Shown: positions 44,597 to 54,929, numbered from the stretch's first letter. The stretch is DNA of 60,817 nt from Prochloraceae cyanobacterium (GCA_030065755.1 JASJDA010000015.1:1-60817), one strand, 5' to 3'. A program made the numbers and translations. Notes: generated by a model not told the origin, from the letters alone.

Positions 44597-44630
44597 TAAC
44601 TGAGATTATCCCACCTCAACCTTAGGCAAA

Positions 44631-44657
44631 TCTGGGTTAAATTGGCTTTAACCTAGA
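44631..44657. terminator. Inverted repeat after the GGDEF-EAL gene
   Basis: TCTGGGTTAAA (44631-44641) pairs with TTTAACCTAGA (44647-44657) with one G-T pair around 5 nt, 32 nt after the stop codon. No T-tract follows, so terminator function is uncertain. Confidence 0.4.
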
Positions 44658-44755
44658 TAGAGATGGAGTTAGAGCCACAAAAGAGAAAGCGATCTCGACG
44701 ATCGCGCTGGTTGACTTCGGAGAGTGATAGAACAAGGATACATTGCCAATAAAAA

Positions 44756-45487
44756 TTAATTGGTTTGACTTTCACAACTTTTGTTCAAATGAAATGTAGT
44801 GGAAGAATAAAGTCCACTCCCAAGGGGCGTATTGATAAAAGCGCTATGAAGACCTTCTGCCGTCCAAGAGTTACAATGGCGAAGAAGCGAATAAGTGCCA
44901 ATAGCAGCATAAAACCTAGTTTGACTGTGATGTTCTGTTGCGATCGGGATTTTTCTTCCCATCTCGTCCAATTGAAAAGAAGTCTCGATGAATTCCACTA
45001 ACTTCAAATAACCAATTCTACTAACTTCTGTGCATTTTACTTCTAGATGTTGCGGAATTTGAGGATATGATTGTACTCGCATTACTGAAGGAGTAGGAAG
45101 AAATAGGGCTTTGAAACCAAGAGAAAGTTGTTCTCTAAGTTGAGTTGGAGATTTCATAAAAAAGGCACGATCTCCCCAACCAAAACTCAAGTACCGATAA
45201 GAAATCTGACGATCTTTATTGACGTCATTATCTACAATAAACTCTTGCCAAGAGTAGATGGAATTTTCTGCGGGAACTATTAGGTCGGTATGAAATCCGC
45301 TTTTGGCTACACAAATAATGCACTCACAAATTTCTCGAACGTTGTTTTCCTCTTTTCTTGTAATTAAAGCAATTAATAACAACAAGAAAATTGAGATAAT
45401 AACAGTTACAAATTTAATCCCTATTTTTCTCCTGTCGCCATTGACAAAAGATTTAAGTATGAAATCGATCTTTTTGAAGAGTATCAT
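44756..45487 (-). CDS. DUF2459 family membrane-anchored protein
   Basis: 243 residues. N-terminal transmembrane helix about 24-42 (VTVIISIFLLLLIALI), then the family motifs GFHTDLIVPA, YLSFGWGDRAFFM and, near the end, CNSWTAEGLHSA, where an otherwise conserved NTC motif reads HCN. DUF2459 (TIGR02117) proteins are periplasmic-facing and of unknown function. The gene follows the PNPOx-like gene by 3 nt on the same strand, so they are an operon. Confidence 0.8.
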   Translation of the reverse strand: MILFKKIDFILKSFVNGDRRKIGIKFVTVIISIFLLLLIALITRKEENNVREICECIICVAKSGFHTDLIVPAENSIYSWQEFIVDNDVNKDRQISYRYLSFGWGDRAFFMKSPTQLREQLSLGFKALFLPTPSVMRVQSYPQIPQHLEVKCTEVSRIGYLKLVEFIETSFQLDEMGRKIPIATEHHSQTRFYAAIGTYSLLRHCNSWTAEGLHSAFINTPLGSGLYSSTTFHLNKSCESQTN

Positions 45488-45490
45488 TAT

Positions 45491-45946
45491 TTAGCGCTTT
45501 TCAAAGCGTCCAGTCTTTTCTGATAGGTGGATACAGAAAATGACGGCAAGTGGTGAAGGCTGGTAGTCCTTTCCTTGAAGAAGAGCTTCTTCGGTGTGGG
45601 ATAAATGGACGGTAGCGCTTGCCATTAAAGGCATAACACGCTCGACGAGCAACCCCATCGCTTTTTTGGCTGCTTCACCATGCAACTCTTCGTACTCGCC
45701 CCAAGCAATAACGCTTCGCCAGTTAGACAAATTGTCTACTTGTTCGACCTCGAAGCAAACTTCTGGGTTGGAGCGCATCATCTCTATTTTCATTCCCTGA
45801 GTGCTGTGACAGATAACCCGCTCGCCGTCATAAGCGTAGGTAATAGGAACCACATAGGTTTTGCCGTTGGCGTGGCAGCCGATTCTACCGATTACATCTT
45901 GGCGAAGAACTTGTTCGATTTGTTCTGAACTTAGCGTACCAAGCAT
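45491..45946 (-). CDS. PNPOx-like flavin split-barrel protein (NimA-like)
   Basis: 151 residues. MLGTLSSEQIEQVLRQDVIGRIGCHANGKTYVVPI and YDGERVICHSTQGMKIEMMRSNP match the pyridoxamine 5'-phosphate oxidase-related, FMN-binding split-barrel group often annotated as nitroimidazole-resistance or general stress proteins. It probably binds FMN as a dimer. A full AGGAGGTAAAAAG ribosome-binding site precedes the ATG. The DUF2459 gene follows directly. Confidence 0.88.
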   Translation of the reverse strand: MLGTLSSEQIEQVLRQDVIGRIGCHANGKTYVVPITYAYDGERVICHSTQGMKIEMMRSNPEVCFEVEQVDNLSNWRSVIAWGEYEELHGEAAKKAMGLLVERVMPLMASATVHLSHTEEALLQGKDYQPSPLAVIFCIHLSEKTGRFEKR

Positions 45947-46277
45947 CTTTTTACCTCCATTGCCGGATACCTGGGTTTATCTACCTTTATTTTATTTCTC
46001 TGCAGCTATCTTTGCTAAAGTTTATCGAGAATTATAAAGTTATTAAAGGCTGTAAATCTCGTTCAAAATAAGTGGATTCAGATGGGGAAGTTCACGATTG
46101 CTATATATGAGGATTTATATGAGATTTTTTATGATATTTATGTGGTTAATAATTTTGTCTAGCTAGCTAACATAATAACAAATAAGAAACAAGCTTTTCA
46201 AGAGGCTAATAATTCAAGCCTATTTGAACATTTCCTCAGATAAATCTCTTTTATGTCCCGACCAGGAGGTAGAATAA

Positions 46278-46421
46278 ATGTACGTAAAATGGAACAAGTT
46301 ACTTCCTCACATAGTAGTATGGTTAGCCACTGAGTTTTGTTTAAGCTTCCTGGGACTCGATGAGTTAGCAGATTACAGCGAGTTTATTTTTGAAAAAAAT
46401 GTCATAGTGAATTTAGCTTAA
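46278..46421 (+). CDS. 47-residue small protein, conserved-looking
   Basis: The ATG at 46278 is preceded by CCAGGAGGTAGAATAA, a near-perfect Shine-Dalgarno at 8 nt. The product begins MYVKWNKLLPHIVVWLATEFC and continues SFLGLDELADYSEFIF; a hydrophobic helix near 9-25 could be membrane-associated. I believe similar 45-60 residue proteins occur in other cyanobacteria, but that is from memory. It overlaps the convergent gene 46413-46868 by 9 nt. Confidence 0.72.
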   Translation: MYVKWNKLLPHIVVWLATEFCLSFLGLDELADYSEFIFEKNVIVNLA

Positions 46422-46868
46422 AATTAGCTGCTCCGTTCCTGACGATCGCGTTTCAACAGCTAATCTTTCTACTTCAGTTTTTAAGATGTTATAGGCTTGT
46501 TGATTGAGACGAAACAAAATTTCAATTTTACTAACAATACTTATCTTTATATTAACCAATTGATTCGTCAAAAACCTCTGTATAACTACAGTTTTAATAG
46601 AGTCAATTGGGTTTTTATATTGAGGAATCTTGGAATATTTGTTGAGACGAGTGAGATATTGGTTGTGGCTGTGAAGAGGAAGTTCCTGATAATATGCTCC
46701 GACATAGTCGCAGTATCCTTGATAGAAATCTGATTGATAGGGGTCGGTGGCGCCTTGGGGCGAAATGTTCCAACTAGGGATAAATTTGACGAGCTGAAAG
46801 TTGGAGATTTTGCGAGAAAATAATTTAATTTGAACAAATTTATCTGTATTGATTGCAGTATAATTCAT
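46413..46868 (-). CDS. Hypothetical protein
   Basis: 151 residues, not recognised. The middle, WNISPQGATDPYQSDFYQGYCDYVGAYY, is aromatic-rich; the rest is Lys/Ile/Asn-rich and helical. No membrane segment. No clear ribosome-binding site before the ATG. It converges with the 47-residue gene and overlaps its 3' end by 9 nt. The protein looks plausible rather than random, but expression is unproven. Confidence 0.5.
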   Translation of the reverse strand: MNYTAINTDKFVQIKLFSRKISNFQLVKFIPSWNISPQGATDPYQSDFYQGYCDYVGAYYQELPLHSHNQYLTRLNKYSKIPQYKNPIDSIKTVVIQRFLTNQLVNIKISIVSKIEILFRLNQQAYNILKTEVERLAVETRSSGTEQLILS

Positions 46869-47337
46869 ATTATTTACTTGACCTCAGTTCGATAAAAATT
46901 TCAAACTTTATTTATTTAATATATATTAATATCTATTAATTATTTAGCGATTTCATTGATCTGAATCAGGAAATATACTTATAATTATCACTGGTTTTAT
47001 CAGTATTATGTATTTAGTCAAAAAGAGATTTAATTAATCGGCAAAATTGCTGAATATGTTTAAGATAATATGCGTAGATTCACATAAGGGAATGCTTTAT
47101 TTGTGAAGAAGTGACAAAGCTCACCAAGGTTCTTAAAGTTCGATCGCTTTCGTAAAAATACGGAATTGTTAAGCTGTTATATAAATAAGAAAAAGTTGAG
47201 TCCTTAATCGGTTAAACGATACTAAAAATTAAGCCTTATTTGTATCTAGTGAAGACTAATTTTTCACATATATTAGCGATTTTATTTATCTTTTGGGCGA
47301 TTGCTTCAGTAAATTATTTAGCAAATTTAAAAGTTTC
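46869..47337. other. Intergenic region without recognised genes
   Basis: AT-rich, contains only short frames and weak inverted repeats. Nothing recognised. Confidence 0.4.
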
Positions 47338-48651
47338 CTATATCAATTTACAACTCAGCTCCATTATTTTTAAGGCTTTTATTAAATTTCCCTGAGTCCA
47401 TAATAGAGGAGTTGCATCATTCGGTATGTAGCGATCGTTTTGGATGTAATAAAGTTCTGGACATTTGAATTCTCCAAACTCGCAGTCTTTATTTGTTAGT
47501 TGTCCTAGAGAGCGATTTAAATATTGTGTTTGTTGTTCTAGATATTTTTTGTTGTGAGTTTTTTGAAATTTGATTCCAAAAATGATTGAAATAATAGGGT
47601 CGAAAATACACCATTCAGCTTCTTCTCCTTTTTTTAACTCCTGGTTGCGATCTTTAAACCATTGTTCGCGATCGCTAGAAATAATCGTGCGTATTTCTTT
47701 CGGTAATTTTTTGTAATTACGACACCAAAAAGAATCCCCTAAATATCTTCGGATCCCATAATTTCCTTGCAAATTCTCAATTACATCACTAAGAATTAGC
47801 TCTGCTTTTTCTGTCTCAACGATCTCCAAGGGGTAAATTAAGAAGAGTAATGCAGCATCATATTGTCTTTTTTTTGTCTCTGGTTCAATACATTCTGCTG
47901 GGAGAATCTTATCTAGTGATTCTTTACCTGTATCAATTAAGTCTTCCAGAAATTCTACAGTAACTAATTTATCTTTGTATTTGCAGTGAGAAGCTAAATC
48001 ATTATCTGTAAGTAACTGTTTCAACTGCAATAATCCTGCTACAACTGTCCCAATACTGGAAGCTTCTATTTTTCTTTCTTCTTCCCAATGACCGCTATCT
48101 TCATCTTTCCAATAATGAATTTTTTGAAAATATAAGGGAAAAAGTGCCAAAATTCTTAAGACATCTGGTTGAAGTTTCAGCAATTTTTTTCTAGCTAACT
48201 TACAGTAAAACCAAAGGAAGTATCCTAGAGCATCATTTTGTGCGTGTTCCCATTTTCGATCTATTTCTTGAAGATTGTGTCCGTCGAATCGTATGTGTGG
48301 CCGCTCCATAACATTATCTGGGTCTATCTTTCCTTCAATAATGTTTTCAAAACGCCATTTATACTTTTTAAAATAATTCATTAAAGAGTTAACATTTTTT
48401 GTAGCTACATCAATTTTCTCCAAAACATAATGAGTATGAGCTAGGTGTATATTGTCTCTTACCCATACACTAGAATAGCCAATATATTCTGTTTCTTTTT
48501 TTAAGATTGCAGCAGAAAATAGTCCATTGTCTAGTGGAGAAAAATTGAAAGTGTTTTTCTTTTCTAAAAAAACATTAAGATTGTGAATATCTTCTGTTTT
48601 GTATTCAGATTTAATTAAGTCAAGAAGTTTTTCGTTATTTACTACGATCAT
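47338..48651 (-). CDS. GH15-like (glucoamylase / phosphorylase kinase-related) protein
   Basis: 437 residues of alpha/alpha-toroid type. [62 protein letters not shown] and the end [18 protein letters not shown] match the GH15/phosphorylase-kinase alpha-beta family. In true glucoamylases two glutamates act as acid and base; E in RKIEASSIG fits the first, the second is not certain. No signal peptide, so cytoplasmic. It may act on oligoglucosides or only bind them. Its 5' end abuts the pstB fragment at 48666. Confidence 0.82.
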   Translation of the reverse strand: MIVVNNEKLLDLIKSEYKTEDIHNLNVFLEKKNTFNFSPLDNGLFSAAILKKETEYIGYSSVWVRDNIHLAHTHYVLEKIDVATKNVNSLMNYFKKYKWRFENIIEGKIDPDNVMERPHIRFDGHNLQEIDRKWEHAQNDALGYFLWFYCKLARKKLLKLQPDVLRILALFPLYFQKIHYWKDEDSGHWEEERKIEASSIGTVVAGLLQLKQLLTDNDLASHCKYKDKLVTVEFLEDLIDTGKESLDKILPAECIEPETKKRQYDAALLFLIYPLEIVETEKAELILSDVIENLQGNYGIRRYLGDSFWCRNYKKLPKEIRTIISSDREQWFKDRNQELKKGEEAEWCIFDPIISIIFGIKFQKTHNKKYLEQQTQYLNRSLGQLTNKDCEFGEFKCPELYYIQNDRYIPNDATPLLWTQGNLIKALKIMELSCKLI

Positions 48652-48665
48652 TAGTATGCAATGAA

Positions 48666-48860
48666 TATAGGTTAATGGACGAACCTTGTTCTGCCCTCGA
48701 CCCCATTTCTACTTTCAAAATTGAAGAACTGATGCAAGAACTTAAAGAACAATACCCTATTGTCATCGTTATTCACAATATGGAGCAAGCAGCGCGGCTA
48801 GTAGATTTTACTGCTTTTTTCAACCTCGAAACTACAAAAGGAGGGAAAACTGGTTATTGA
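48666..48860 (+). pseudogene. pstB: Truncated pstB (phosphate ABC transporter ATPase) fragment
   Basis: [13 protein letters not shown] is the Walker B/D-loop of PstB, followed by the family's [37 protein letters not shown] with the switch histidine, and by GGKTGY, after which the frame stops at TGA although PstB normally goes on LVE(F/Y). The Walker A and signature halves are missing; sequence upstream belongs to the divergent GH15-like gene. A rearrangement cut the gene. Not functional. Confidence 0.85.
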
Positions 48861-48982
48861 GTCGAAAAAGCTTTGCTTGTAAAGGCGCTTGAGTAGAATG
48901 GGTTGCACCGAAATGGGGATTTCTCCAATCTGCCTTTTAACTGCAACGTCCAATTACAGGTAGTTACACCCACAATTTAGAG

Positions 48983-49540
48983 ATGAAATTCTTTACTATT
49001 TCAACTTCACTGGTAATGACTTTAGGAATAGCTGGGACTAATTTTGTGCCCCCAACCGTTGCCGGTCAACTCGCAAATGGAACTGTTTTTTTTGATAAAT
49101 CTCCTCGCCTGTTAGAAGCTTATAGTACTATAAGCAATGCTAGAGCTTGGGGTGCTAAATATTATTTCACCATCGAGCTACCAGAAAATGCAGGAGAACC
49201 TCTGCAAAAAGTTGTCATTCAACAACGAAATAATGACGAACTGGTTCGGTTCCGTGGAGAGCGAACATTAGCTTTCAATGGTACCCCTTTCTCAAAAGGA
49301 GACGTACTTGACTTGCAAGCAATCAATCTGTTGCAGGAAACGCGGTCAATTGAGTTGATTTTTCAAGAGCCAATATCACCTGGTAGAGTTTTTACGGTGG
49401 GGATTGTTCCCAAGAAAAATCCTCGATATGCTGGGATCTATTTATTTGGAGTAACAGCTTTTCCTTTGGGAGAAAAATCAAACCCTACCTATTTAGGAGC
49501 GGGACGTTTTCATTTTTATCGAAACGGAGGACGTTACTGA
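48983..49540 (+). CDS. DUF2808 family secreted protein
   Basis: 185 residues. Signal peptide about 1-28 (LVMTLGIAGTNFVPPTVAG). The mature part begins LANGTVFFDKSPRLLEAYSTI and contains YYFTIELPENAGEPLQKVVI and TVGIVPKKNPRYAGIYLFGVTAFPLG, the pattern of the cyanobacterial DUF2808 family of beta-rich periplasmic or cell-surface proteins, function unknown. Monocistronic by position. Confidence 0.88.
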   Translation: MKFFTISTSLVMTLGIAGTNFVPPTVAGQLANGTVFFDKSPRLLEAYSTISNARAWGAKYYFTIELPENAGEPLQKVVIQQRNNDELVRFRGERTLAFNGTPFSKGDVLDLQAINLLQETRSIELIFQEPISPGRVFTVGIVPKKNPRYAGIYLFGVTAFPLGEKSNPTYLGAGRFHFYRNGGRY

Positions 49541-49579
49541 AATCCCGCTTTTATTTTCAAGATAATCGCTTCAGTTTAC

Positions 49580-49871
49580 TTGGATGCTGCTGTCTTCAGC
49601 CCTCGATCTATATTTTTTTTGTACCTCTTCTATCAAGTAGATAGAGATATTGCGGCGGCTCAAGAGTTGTGTAATCGAGGAATAGAAAAACTTAGTACCC
49701 AGGGACTCTGGGGGAAAGAAATAGGCTGTCAAGTCGGGCTTTCGGGGGCATTTAGCCTAGACAAGTGGCGAACATTAGATGGTTACTTGCCATCTAACAG
49801 GGCAGCAATACCCAATTGTAAGGTTGGGAAGCCCCAACTATAATCGAGCGATTTAGTTGGGGAGGATGTCA
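49580..49871 (+). mobile_element. IS200/IS605-like remnant: TnpB C-terminal fragment and right end
   Basis: From about 49640 the frame encodes QVDRDIAAAQELCNRGIEKLSTQGLWG, the C-terminal part of TnpB after the zinc finger, and ends KVGKPQL. Directly after it a hairpin CCCCAACTA (49832-49840)/TAGTTGGGG (49854-49862) and AGGATGTCAC give the structured right end typical of this family. No TnpA, RuvC motifs or left end are present. It lies between DUF2808 and the transglutaminase-like gene, whose stop codon is in the element's end. Confidence 0.75.
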
Positions 49872-51560
49872 CTCTTGCGAGCCTGGAATCAATTCTTTTA
49901 AAATTGTAAAACGGACGTGATTAATGGCTAAATCGCCGATCGAAGTTTGTTCTTTACTTAAAGGTTCTCCTTTACTGTAGATAGTTTCAAAAGGAACTCC
50001 TTTTGCCATTTCAGCATGGTACCAAGCTAAGCCCATAAAAAAGCGAGTAGGATAGGGGCCACCTTCTATTATGTCGTCAGGATTAGATTCCATAGGCAAC
50101 CAGCCTATTCCTGGAATGTAGAATTCCATCCAAACGTGATTGAAATCGGGTTGTAAAGGAACCCCTTGCTGGTGGGGATGGGGAGGGCATTTATAGCGTC
50201 CGACAGTGCGACAAGCAATCCCATTTAATCGCGATAGTGCGAGTAAAACTCCTAAATACTCCCCACAAGAACCTACGCCCCGTTTGAAGACAATATCTGG
50301 GGTATCGATGTGGGGTTTAATGCCATAGGAGAGTCGATCGTAAACGTAGTTGCGAATATTATACATTTTGCGCAGTACATTTGTTTCTTTTCCGATGGAT
50401 TCAGTAGCAGCGCGACGGATAATTTCTTTATCCATAGCTAAATTATCGTCATCTACCAAATAGCGTTGCTCGAAATCTGAAGGTAGATCGGGGAGATTTT
50501 CGCACTCTCGCGGGTGTAATTGATATTTGATACTCCAAACTTCTAAAAGTGCTTTCCAACCAAAGACGTAGCGATCTTTATCGGTGAGGCGATCGAATTT
50601 AAACACCGCTACCTTCTGACCATTTTCAATTTCTTCAGTAAAAGGCAGCCCCACGGCTTCAACTTTTTTTACTTTTTGCCTGGCGGTTTCTGCTGGTAGG
50701 GCGATTCGCCATTGAAGGTCTTCGATCGAGATCCGATCTAAAGGAGATATCTCCTCAGTGTAAGTTATTTCTACTAAATAGCCATTAGAGAGGGCGTAGG
50801 GGTTTTGACGATCGTAGTGAAAATAAAGAGGGTGAATGAAAGTGCGATCGCGATAGAGAAGTTCTTTTTCGGCTTCTGAGTTAGGATTATCGCGAATATA
50901 AGCTTCACGATCGGCATAAGCGACGTAGAGAGTTCGTTTTCCCGTTATCGGGTCGGTATAAAAACTCAAACCAGTGGGTGACTCAAAAGGAGTTAAAACG
51001 CTAAAAATAGTTTCTCCAGTAGCGCGATCGAGACAGTAAACAGTCTGTTCGAGATGATCTGCAACCCAAAGTTCTTCTCCTGTGACAGTAAGATTTTCGA
51101 TGCCAATACCAGGAGAGAAAAAGCGAGTAATTTCAGCCCCCGTATCGCGGTTAAAAATTAAAATTTCTCCAGTTCTATGACAACTGACGTATACAGTAGA
51201 TTCCCAAACAGCAACTCCGTTAACTGGGTAAGACAATCTGGTAAAAAGTTCTAAATTCCATTCTTGTCCATCGTCTAGGTTGCAGTAATAAACGCTCTCT
51301 TCTGTGGTGAACCAAAGAGTATTATTAGAGATAGCTAGACCTGTAGCCCCGACAAAATCAGACCAGTGTTGAGAGTTTAAAATTTGGGTATTGTCGGTTT
51401 GAGGGTCAATTTCTAAAAGATAACCGTTAATCGAGTCAATTGCTAGAATTTTATCCTTCCAAAAAGCAATACCGTGTAGAGAACAAGCGGCGATCGGTCT
51501 GATAGTTCTAGCTTCTAGTCGATCTGAAATGGAAACAGAAGTTGCGGAATTAGAGAACAT
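49869..51560 (-). CDS. Beta-propeller plus transglutaminase-like protein
   Basis: 563 residues. Residues 20-260 have repeated strands of NHL/SMP-30-like propeller type (LHGIAFWKDKILAIDS, GATGLAISNNTLWFTTEESVYYC, GIENLTVTGEELWVADHLEQTVYCLD). A transglutaminase-core domain follows (about 390-510): nucleophile C432 in GVGSCGEYL, H475 in FNHVWMEF and an acid in ESNPDD (D495 or D496). It may cross-link or hydrolyse peptide or amide bonds. No signal peptide seen. The last codons and TGA come from the IS605-like right end, so the native C-terminus is probably replaced. Confidence 0.85.
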   Translation of the reverse strand: MFSNSATSVSISDRLEARTIRPIAACSLHGIAFWKDKILAIDSINGYLLEIDPQTDNTQILNSQHWSDFVGATGLAISNNTLWFTTEESVYYCNLDDGQEWNLELFTRLSYPVNGVAVWESTVYVSCHRTGEILIFNRDTGAEITRFFSPGIGIENLTVTGEELWVADHLEQTVYCLDRATGETIFSVLTPFESPTGLSFYTDPITGKRTLYVAYADREAYIRDNPNSEAEKELLYRDRTFIHPLYFHYDRQNPYALSNGYLVEITYTEEISPLDRISIEDLQWRIALPAETARQKVKKVEAVGLPFTEEIENGQKVAVFKFDRLTDKDRYVFGWKALLEVWSIKYQLHPRECENLPDLPSDFEQRYLVDDDNLAMDKEIIRRAATESIGKETNVLRKMYNIRNYVYDRLSYGIKPHIDTPDIVFKRGVGSCGEYLGVLLALSRLNGIACRTVGRYKCPPHPHQQGVPLQPDFNHVWMEFYIPGIGWLPMESNPDDIIEGGPYPTRFFMGLAWYHAEMAKGVPFETIYSKGEPLSKEQTSIGDLAINHVRFTILKELIPGSQE

Positions 51561-51581
51561 TAGCTTGATTATATCCTTCCC

Positions 51582-51712
51582 CTAGGTGTAACAAAATAGT
51601 GAAATAAATGCTCCAGGTTAAGCGCACGTAGATAAAATTCTAGTGCGATTGCCCTTTAGGGTAGCGTCCTAACAGCGGTCGATCGACCCTCCCACAGCTT
51701 AGTTACACCTAG
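51582..51712. mobile_element. MITE-like 131-bp element with 11-bp inverted ends
   Basis: CTAGGTGTAAC (51582-51592) and GTTACACCTAG (51702-51712) are exact reverse complements, with TA at both edges. An inner stem CGCAC...GTGCG lies near 51625-51650. No coding capacity. Fits a small non-autonomous element or a long structured palindrome. Confidence 0.5.
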
Positions 51713-51837
51713 ATCTAGAAGCCAATTTAGTCTTAATTGACTTATTTTAAGCCGATGCGATCGCAAATGGTTAAAGCCGATTTGCTTCGCTTCCTTACAA
51801 TTAGCTGTTACCGAAGAAGCGCTCAAACAATTACCTC

Positions 51838-54714
51838 GTGACCCAATTATTATCATCCAAGTCTTTACCCAAACAAAGACAATCTTGGCACACTCATTCA
51901 ATCGATAAAACCTTAGAATTGCTACAGAGCAATCGCAGAAAAGGTTTAACAACCTCTGAAGTTCAACAGAGACTCAACCATTACGGGCCAAACGAACTCA
52001 CAGAAAGCGCTGGTCGCACTAATTGGCAAATTTTAATCGACCAGTTCAAAAATATCATGCTACTGATGCTGATCGCAGTAGCAATTATTTCTGGAATCTT
52101 AGACCTAAGCGATCTCCAAAGCGGCAAAGCAGCAGCAGGAGGAGTTCCTTTTAAAGATACGATCGCTATCCTCGCTATTGTAATTCTCAACGGAGTCTTG
52201 GGCTACTTACAAGAAACCCGCGCTGAAAAAGCCCTCGCCGCATTAAAAGCTCTGTCTTCTCCTAAAGTACAGGCGATCCGAGACGGTCGCAGATTGGTAG
52301 TAGAAGCTAAAACTATTGTCCCAGGAGATATTATTCTTTTAGAAGCAGGATCTCAGGTTTGTGCTGACGGACAAATTATTGAAGCTTCTAGCTTAAAAGT
52401 ACGAGAATCTGCACTAACTGGAGAAGCTGAGGCAGTAATAAAGTATCCTGCCAAATCTGGATTGGAGCACGATCTACCCTTAGGCGATCGCTACAACATG
52501 GTCTTTACTGGTACGGAAGTAGTGAACGGACGTGCCAAAGTTGTGGTGAGCAATACGGGGATGGACACCGAACTGGGAAAAATTGCTCAAATGTTGCAAT
52601 CTGTGGGTCAAGAAGAGACCCCCCTCCAGCAACGCATGACCCAGTTAGGTAACGTTCTGGTCACTGGCTCCCTAATTTTAGTAGCTGTAGTAGTACTAGC
52701 AGGGATCGTACAAGTAGGTCCCCAGGGCATAAGAGTAGATTTTAGCCCCCTACAAGACCTTTTGGAAGTATCTTTGTCTATGGCAGTGGCGGTAGTTCCC
52801 GAAGGACTACCAGCCGTAATTACCGTTACTCTAGCACTAGGGACGCAGCGCATGGTCAAGCGTCACGCCCTAATTCGCAAACTTCCCGCAGTAGAAACTC
52901 TCGGTTCGGTTAATACCATCTGTTCTGATAAAACTGGTACTCTCACCCAAAACAAAATGGTGGTGCAGGAAGTACAAACTTTAGGAGAAGCTTTTGAAGT
53001 CACGGGGGAAGGTTACAGTCCTACTGGGGAATTTTTCAATTCTCACCAGCAGTCAGTAAAAGTAAGCGATCGCAGCGAATTTCTAGTATTATTAGTCGGT
53101 TGCGTGCTTTGTAACGACGCGCTTCTGAGTCAAGAAAGAAACGAAAAACACCGAGAAAAAGCTCCAGAATGGAGTATTATTGGCGATCCTACAGAGGGAG
53201 CCTTATTAGTTTTAGCAGCAAAAGCAGGTTTATCTCAGCACGAAATTAACTTTCAATTGGAGAGAGTTTGGGAATTTCCCTTTTCCTCCGAACGAAAGCG
53301 CATGAGCATTATCTCTCAGAAAAAGCCAGAGGTAGACAAGCCAATTTCTGAATTTAGCATTCAAAATTCAAAATTCATCATGTTTACTAAAGGCTCTCCA
53401 GAATTAATTTTGGAACGCTGTGGCTATTATAAAGTTGATAATAATACTCTGGGTTTGGGCGAAGAACAGCGTCGCCAAATTCTCAACACCAATAACCAAA
53501 TGGCGAGTAGAGGTTTGAGGGTTTTAGGATTTGCTTATAAACCCCTGCAAGAAATACCCGCCAAAAAATCGGAAGAAGTCGTAGAACAAGAAATGATCTG
53601 GTTGGGGTTGGTGGGAATGATGGACGCTCCTCGAGCGGAAGTAAAATTAGCAGTAGCTAAGTGTAAAGACGCGGGTATTACACCAGTAATGATTACTGGA
53701 GATCACCCATTAACCGCACGGGCGATCGCTCAAAAACTGGGAATTGCTAACCACGAAGATCGCCTCCTTACAGGTAGAGACTTGGAAAATCTCTCTCAAA
53801 ATCAATTAGAAAGGGAAGTAGACCACGTCAGTATTTACGCTCGCGTCTCTCCAGAACACAAACTCCGCATCGTTCAAGCCCTACAAAAGCGCGGTAAATT
53901 TGTGGCAATGACGGGAGATGGAGTTAATGACGCACCCGCCCTCAAACAAGCTGATATAGGCATTGCTATGGGGATTACAGGTACGGATGTGAGTAAAGAA
54001 GCGAGCGACATGGTACTCTTAGATGATAATTTCACCACTATTGTCGCCGCTACTGAAGAAGGTAGGGTAGTATACAGCAACATTCGCCGCTTCATTAAAT
54101 ATATCCTCGGTAGTAACATCGGCGAGGTATTAACTATTGCTGCTGCACCCCTCTTAGGACTTCCCGACGTGCCTCTAACTCCTTTGCAAATTCTCTGGAT
54201 GAACTTGGTAACAGACGGTTTACCCGCCCTGGCTTTAGCAGTAGAACCAGCACAACCCGACGTAATGCGCCATCTTCCTTTTAGTCCGAGAGAGAGTATT
54301 TTCGCTAGGGGTTTGGGGTATTACATCATTCGTATTGGAATTATTTTTTCGATCGTCTCTATAACCTTAATGTTGTGGTCGTATAACAATTCTTCTGGCG
54401 ATCCAGATAGTTGGAAGACAATGGTATTTACTACTTTGTGTGTAGCGCAAATGGGTCACGCAATTGCCGTGCGATCGGAAAGTCGTTTTACTTTTCAGAT
54501 GAATCCTTTTAAAAATCCCTATCTTTTGGGAGCTGTAATTGTGACCACTGCTTTACAATTTATGTTGATCTATGTCGAACCTCTACGCAATTTCTTCGAC
54601 ACCACAATTTTGACTGGAGAACAATTGGTTGTCTGTTTATTTTTTAGTAGTTTGATGTTTGTTTGGGTGGAGTTCGAGAAGTTGTTTATTAAGTGGTATA
54701 AGTCGAGAAAGTAA
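51838..54714 (+). CDS. P-type Ca2+-transporting ATPase (P2A type)
   Basis: 958 residues, GTG start. The A-domain ESALTGEAE, phosphorylated D364 in [13 protein letters not shown] in the N-domain and [20 protein letters not shown] are complete. Helix M4 reads VVPEGLPAV and M6 NLVTDGLPA, the Ca2+-site pattern of SERCA/PMCA-like bacterial pumps. N-terminal cation-ATPase domain with [18 protein letters not shown] begins near residue 36, supporting this start. The gene exports Ca2+ or a related divalent ion from the cytoplasm. A TTAGGTG/CACCTAA inverted repeat is found just after the stop codon (54721-54745). Confidence 0.93.
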   Translation: MTQLLSSKSLPKQRQSWHTHSIDKTLELLQSNRRKGLTTSEVQQRLNHYGPNELTESAGRTNWQILIDQFKNIMLLMLIAVAIISGILDLSDLQSGKAAAGGVPFKDTIAILAIVILNGVLGYLQETRAEKALAALKALSSPKVQAIRDGRRLVVEAKTIVPGDIILLEAGSQVCADGQIIEASSLKVRESALTGEAEAVIKYPAKSGLEHDLPLGDRYNMVFTGTEVVNGRAKVVVSNTGMDTELGKIAQMLQSVGQEETPLQQRMTQLGNVLVTGSLILVAVVVLAGIVQVGPQGIRVDFSPLQDLLEVSLSMAVAVVPEGLPAVITVTLALGTQRMVKRHALIRKLPAVETLGSVNTICSDKTGTLTQNKMVVQEVQTLGEAFEVTGEGYSPTGEFFNSHQQSVKVSDRSEFLVLLVGCVLCNDALLSQERNEKHREKAPEWSIIGDPTEGALLVLAAKAGLSQHEINFQLERVWEFPFSSERKRMSIISQKKPEVDKPISEFSIQNSKFIMFTKGSPELILERCGYYKVDNNTLGLGEEQRRQILNTNNQMASRGLRVLGFAYKPLQEIPAKKSEEVVEQEMIWLGLVGMMDAPRAEVKLAVAKCKDAGITPVMITGDHPLTARAIAQKLGIANHEDRLLTGRDLENLSQNQLEREVDHVSIYARVSPEHKLRIVQALQKRGKFVAMTGDGVNDAPALKQADIGIAMGITGTDVSKEASDMVLLDDNFTTIVAATEEGRVVYSNIRRFIKYILGSNIGEVLTIAAAPLLGLPDVPLTPLQILWMNLVTDGLPALALAVEPAQPDVMRHLPFSPRESIFARGLGYYIIRIGIIFSIVSITLMLWSYNNSSGDPDSWKTMVFTTLCVAQMGHAIAVRSESRFTFQMNPFKNPYLLGAVIVTTALQFMLIYVEPLRNFFDTTILTGEQLVVCLFFSSLMFVWVEFEKLFIKWYKSRK

Positions 54715-54929
54715 ATGTTTTTAGGTGGGTTGAAAGCTCACCTAAGTTAACAGATTGTGCAGGTCTCAAAAAAATATCTGTATGGGAGATATAGGAGGTG
54801 TGGGGTTGAATCAACTTTTATGCTTTTTTCCACTTTCTCCCCATACTCTCCTTTGTTGGTTGAACAATTAACTATCAACTGAAGTTTAGACTAATTATCC
54901 CCAAATTTAGGCAATTTCCAGTACACCGA

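Noticed and set aside
51780-51905. Tail of another protein in the frame overlapping the ATPase start
   Set aside because: The frame is suggestive (LAVTEEALKQLP) but short, has no upstream domain, and overlaps coding sequence; not enough to call a gene fragment.
51656-51952. 98-codon ORF on the minus strand
   Set aside because: It overlaps the MITE-like palindrome and the start of the P-type ATPase gene in antisense; its sequence has no domain pattern.
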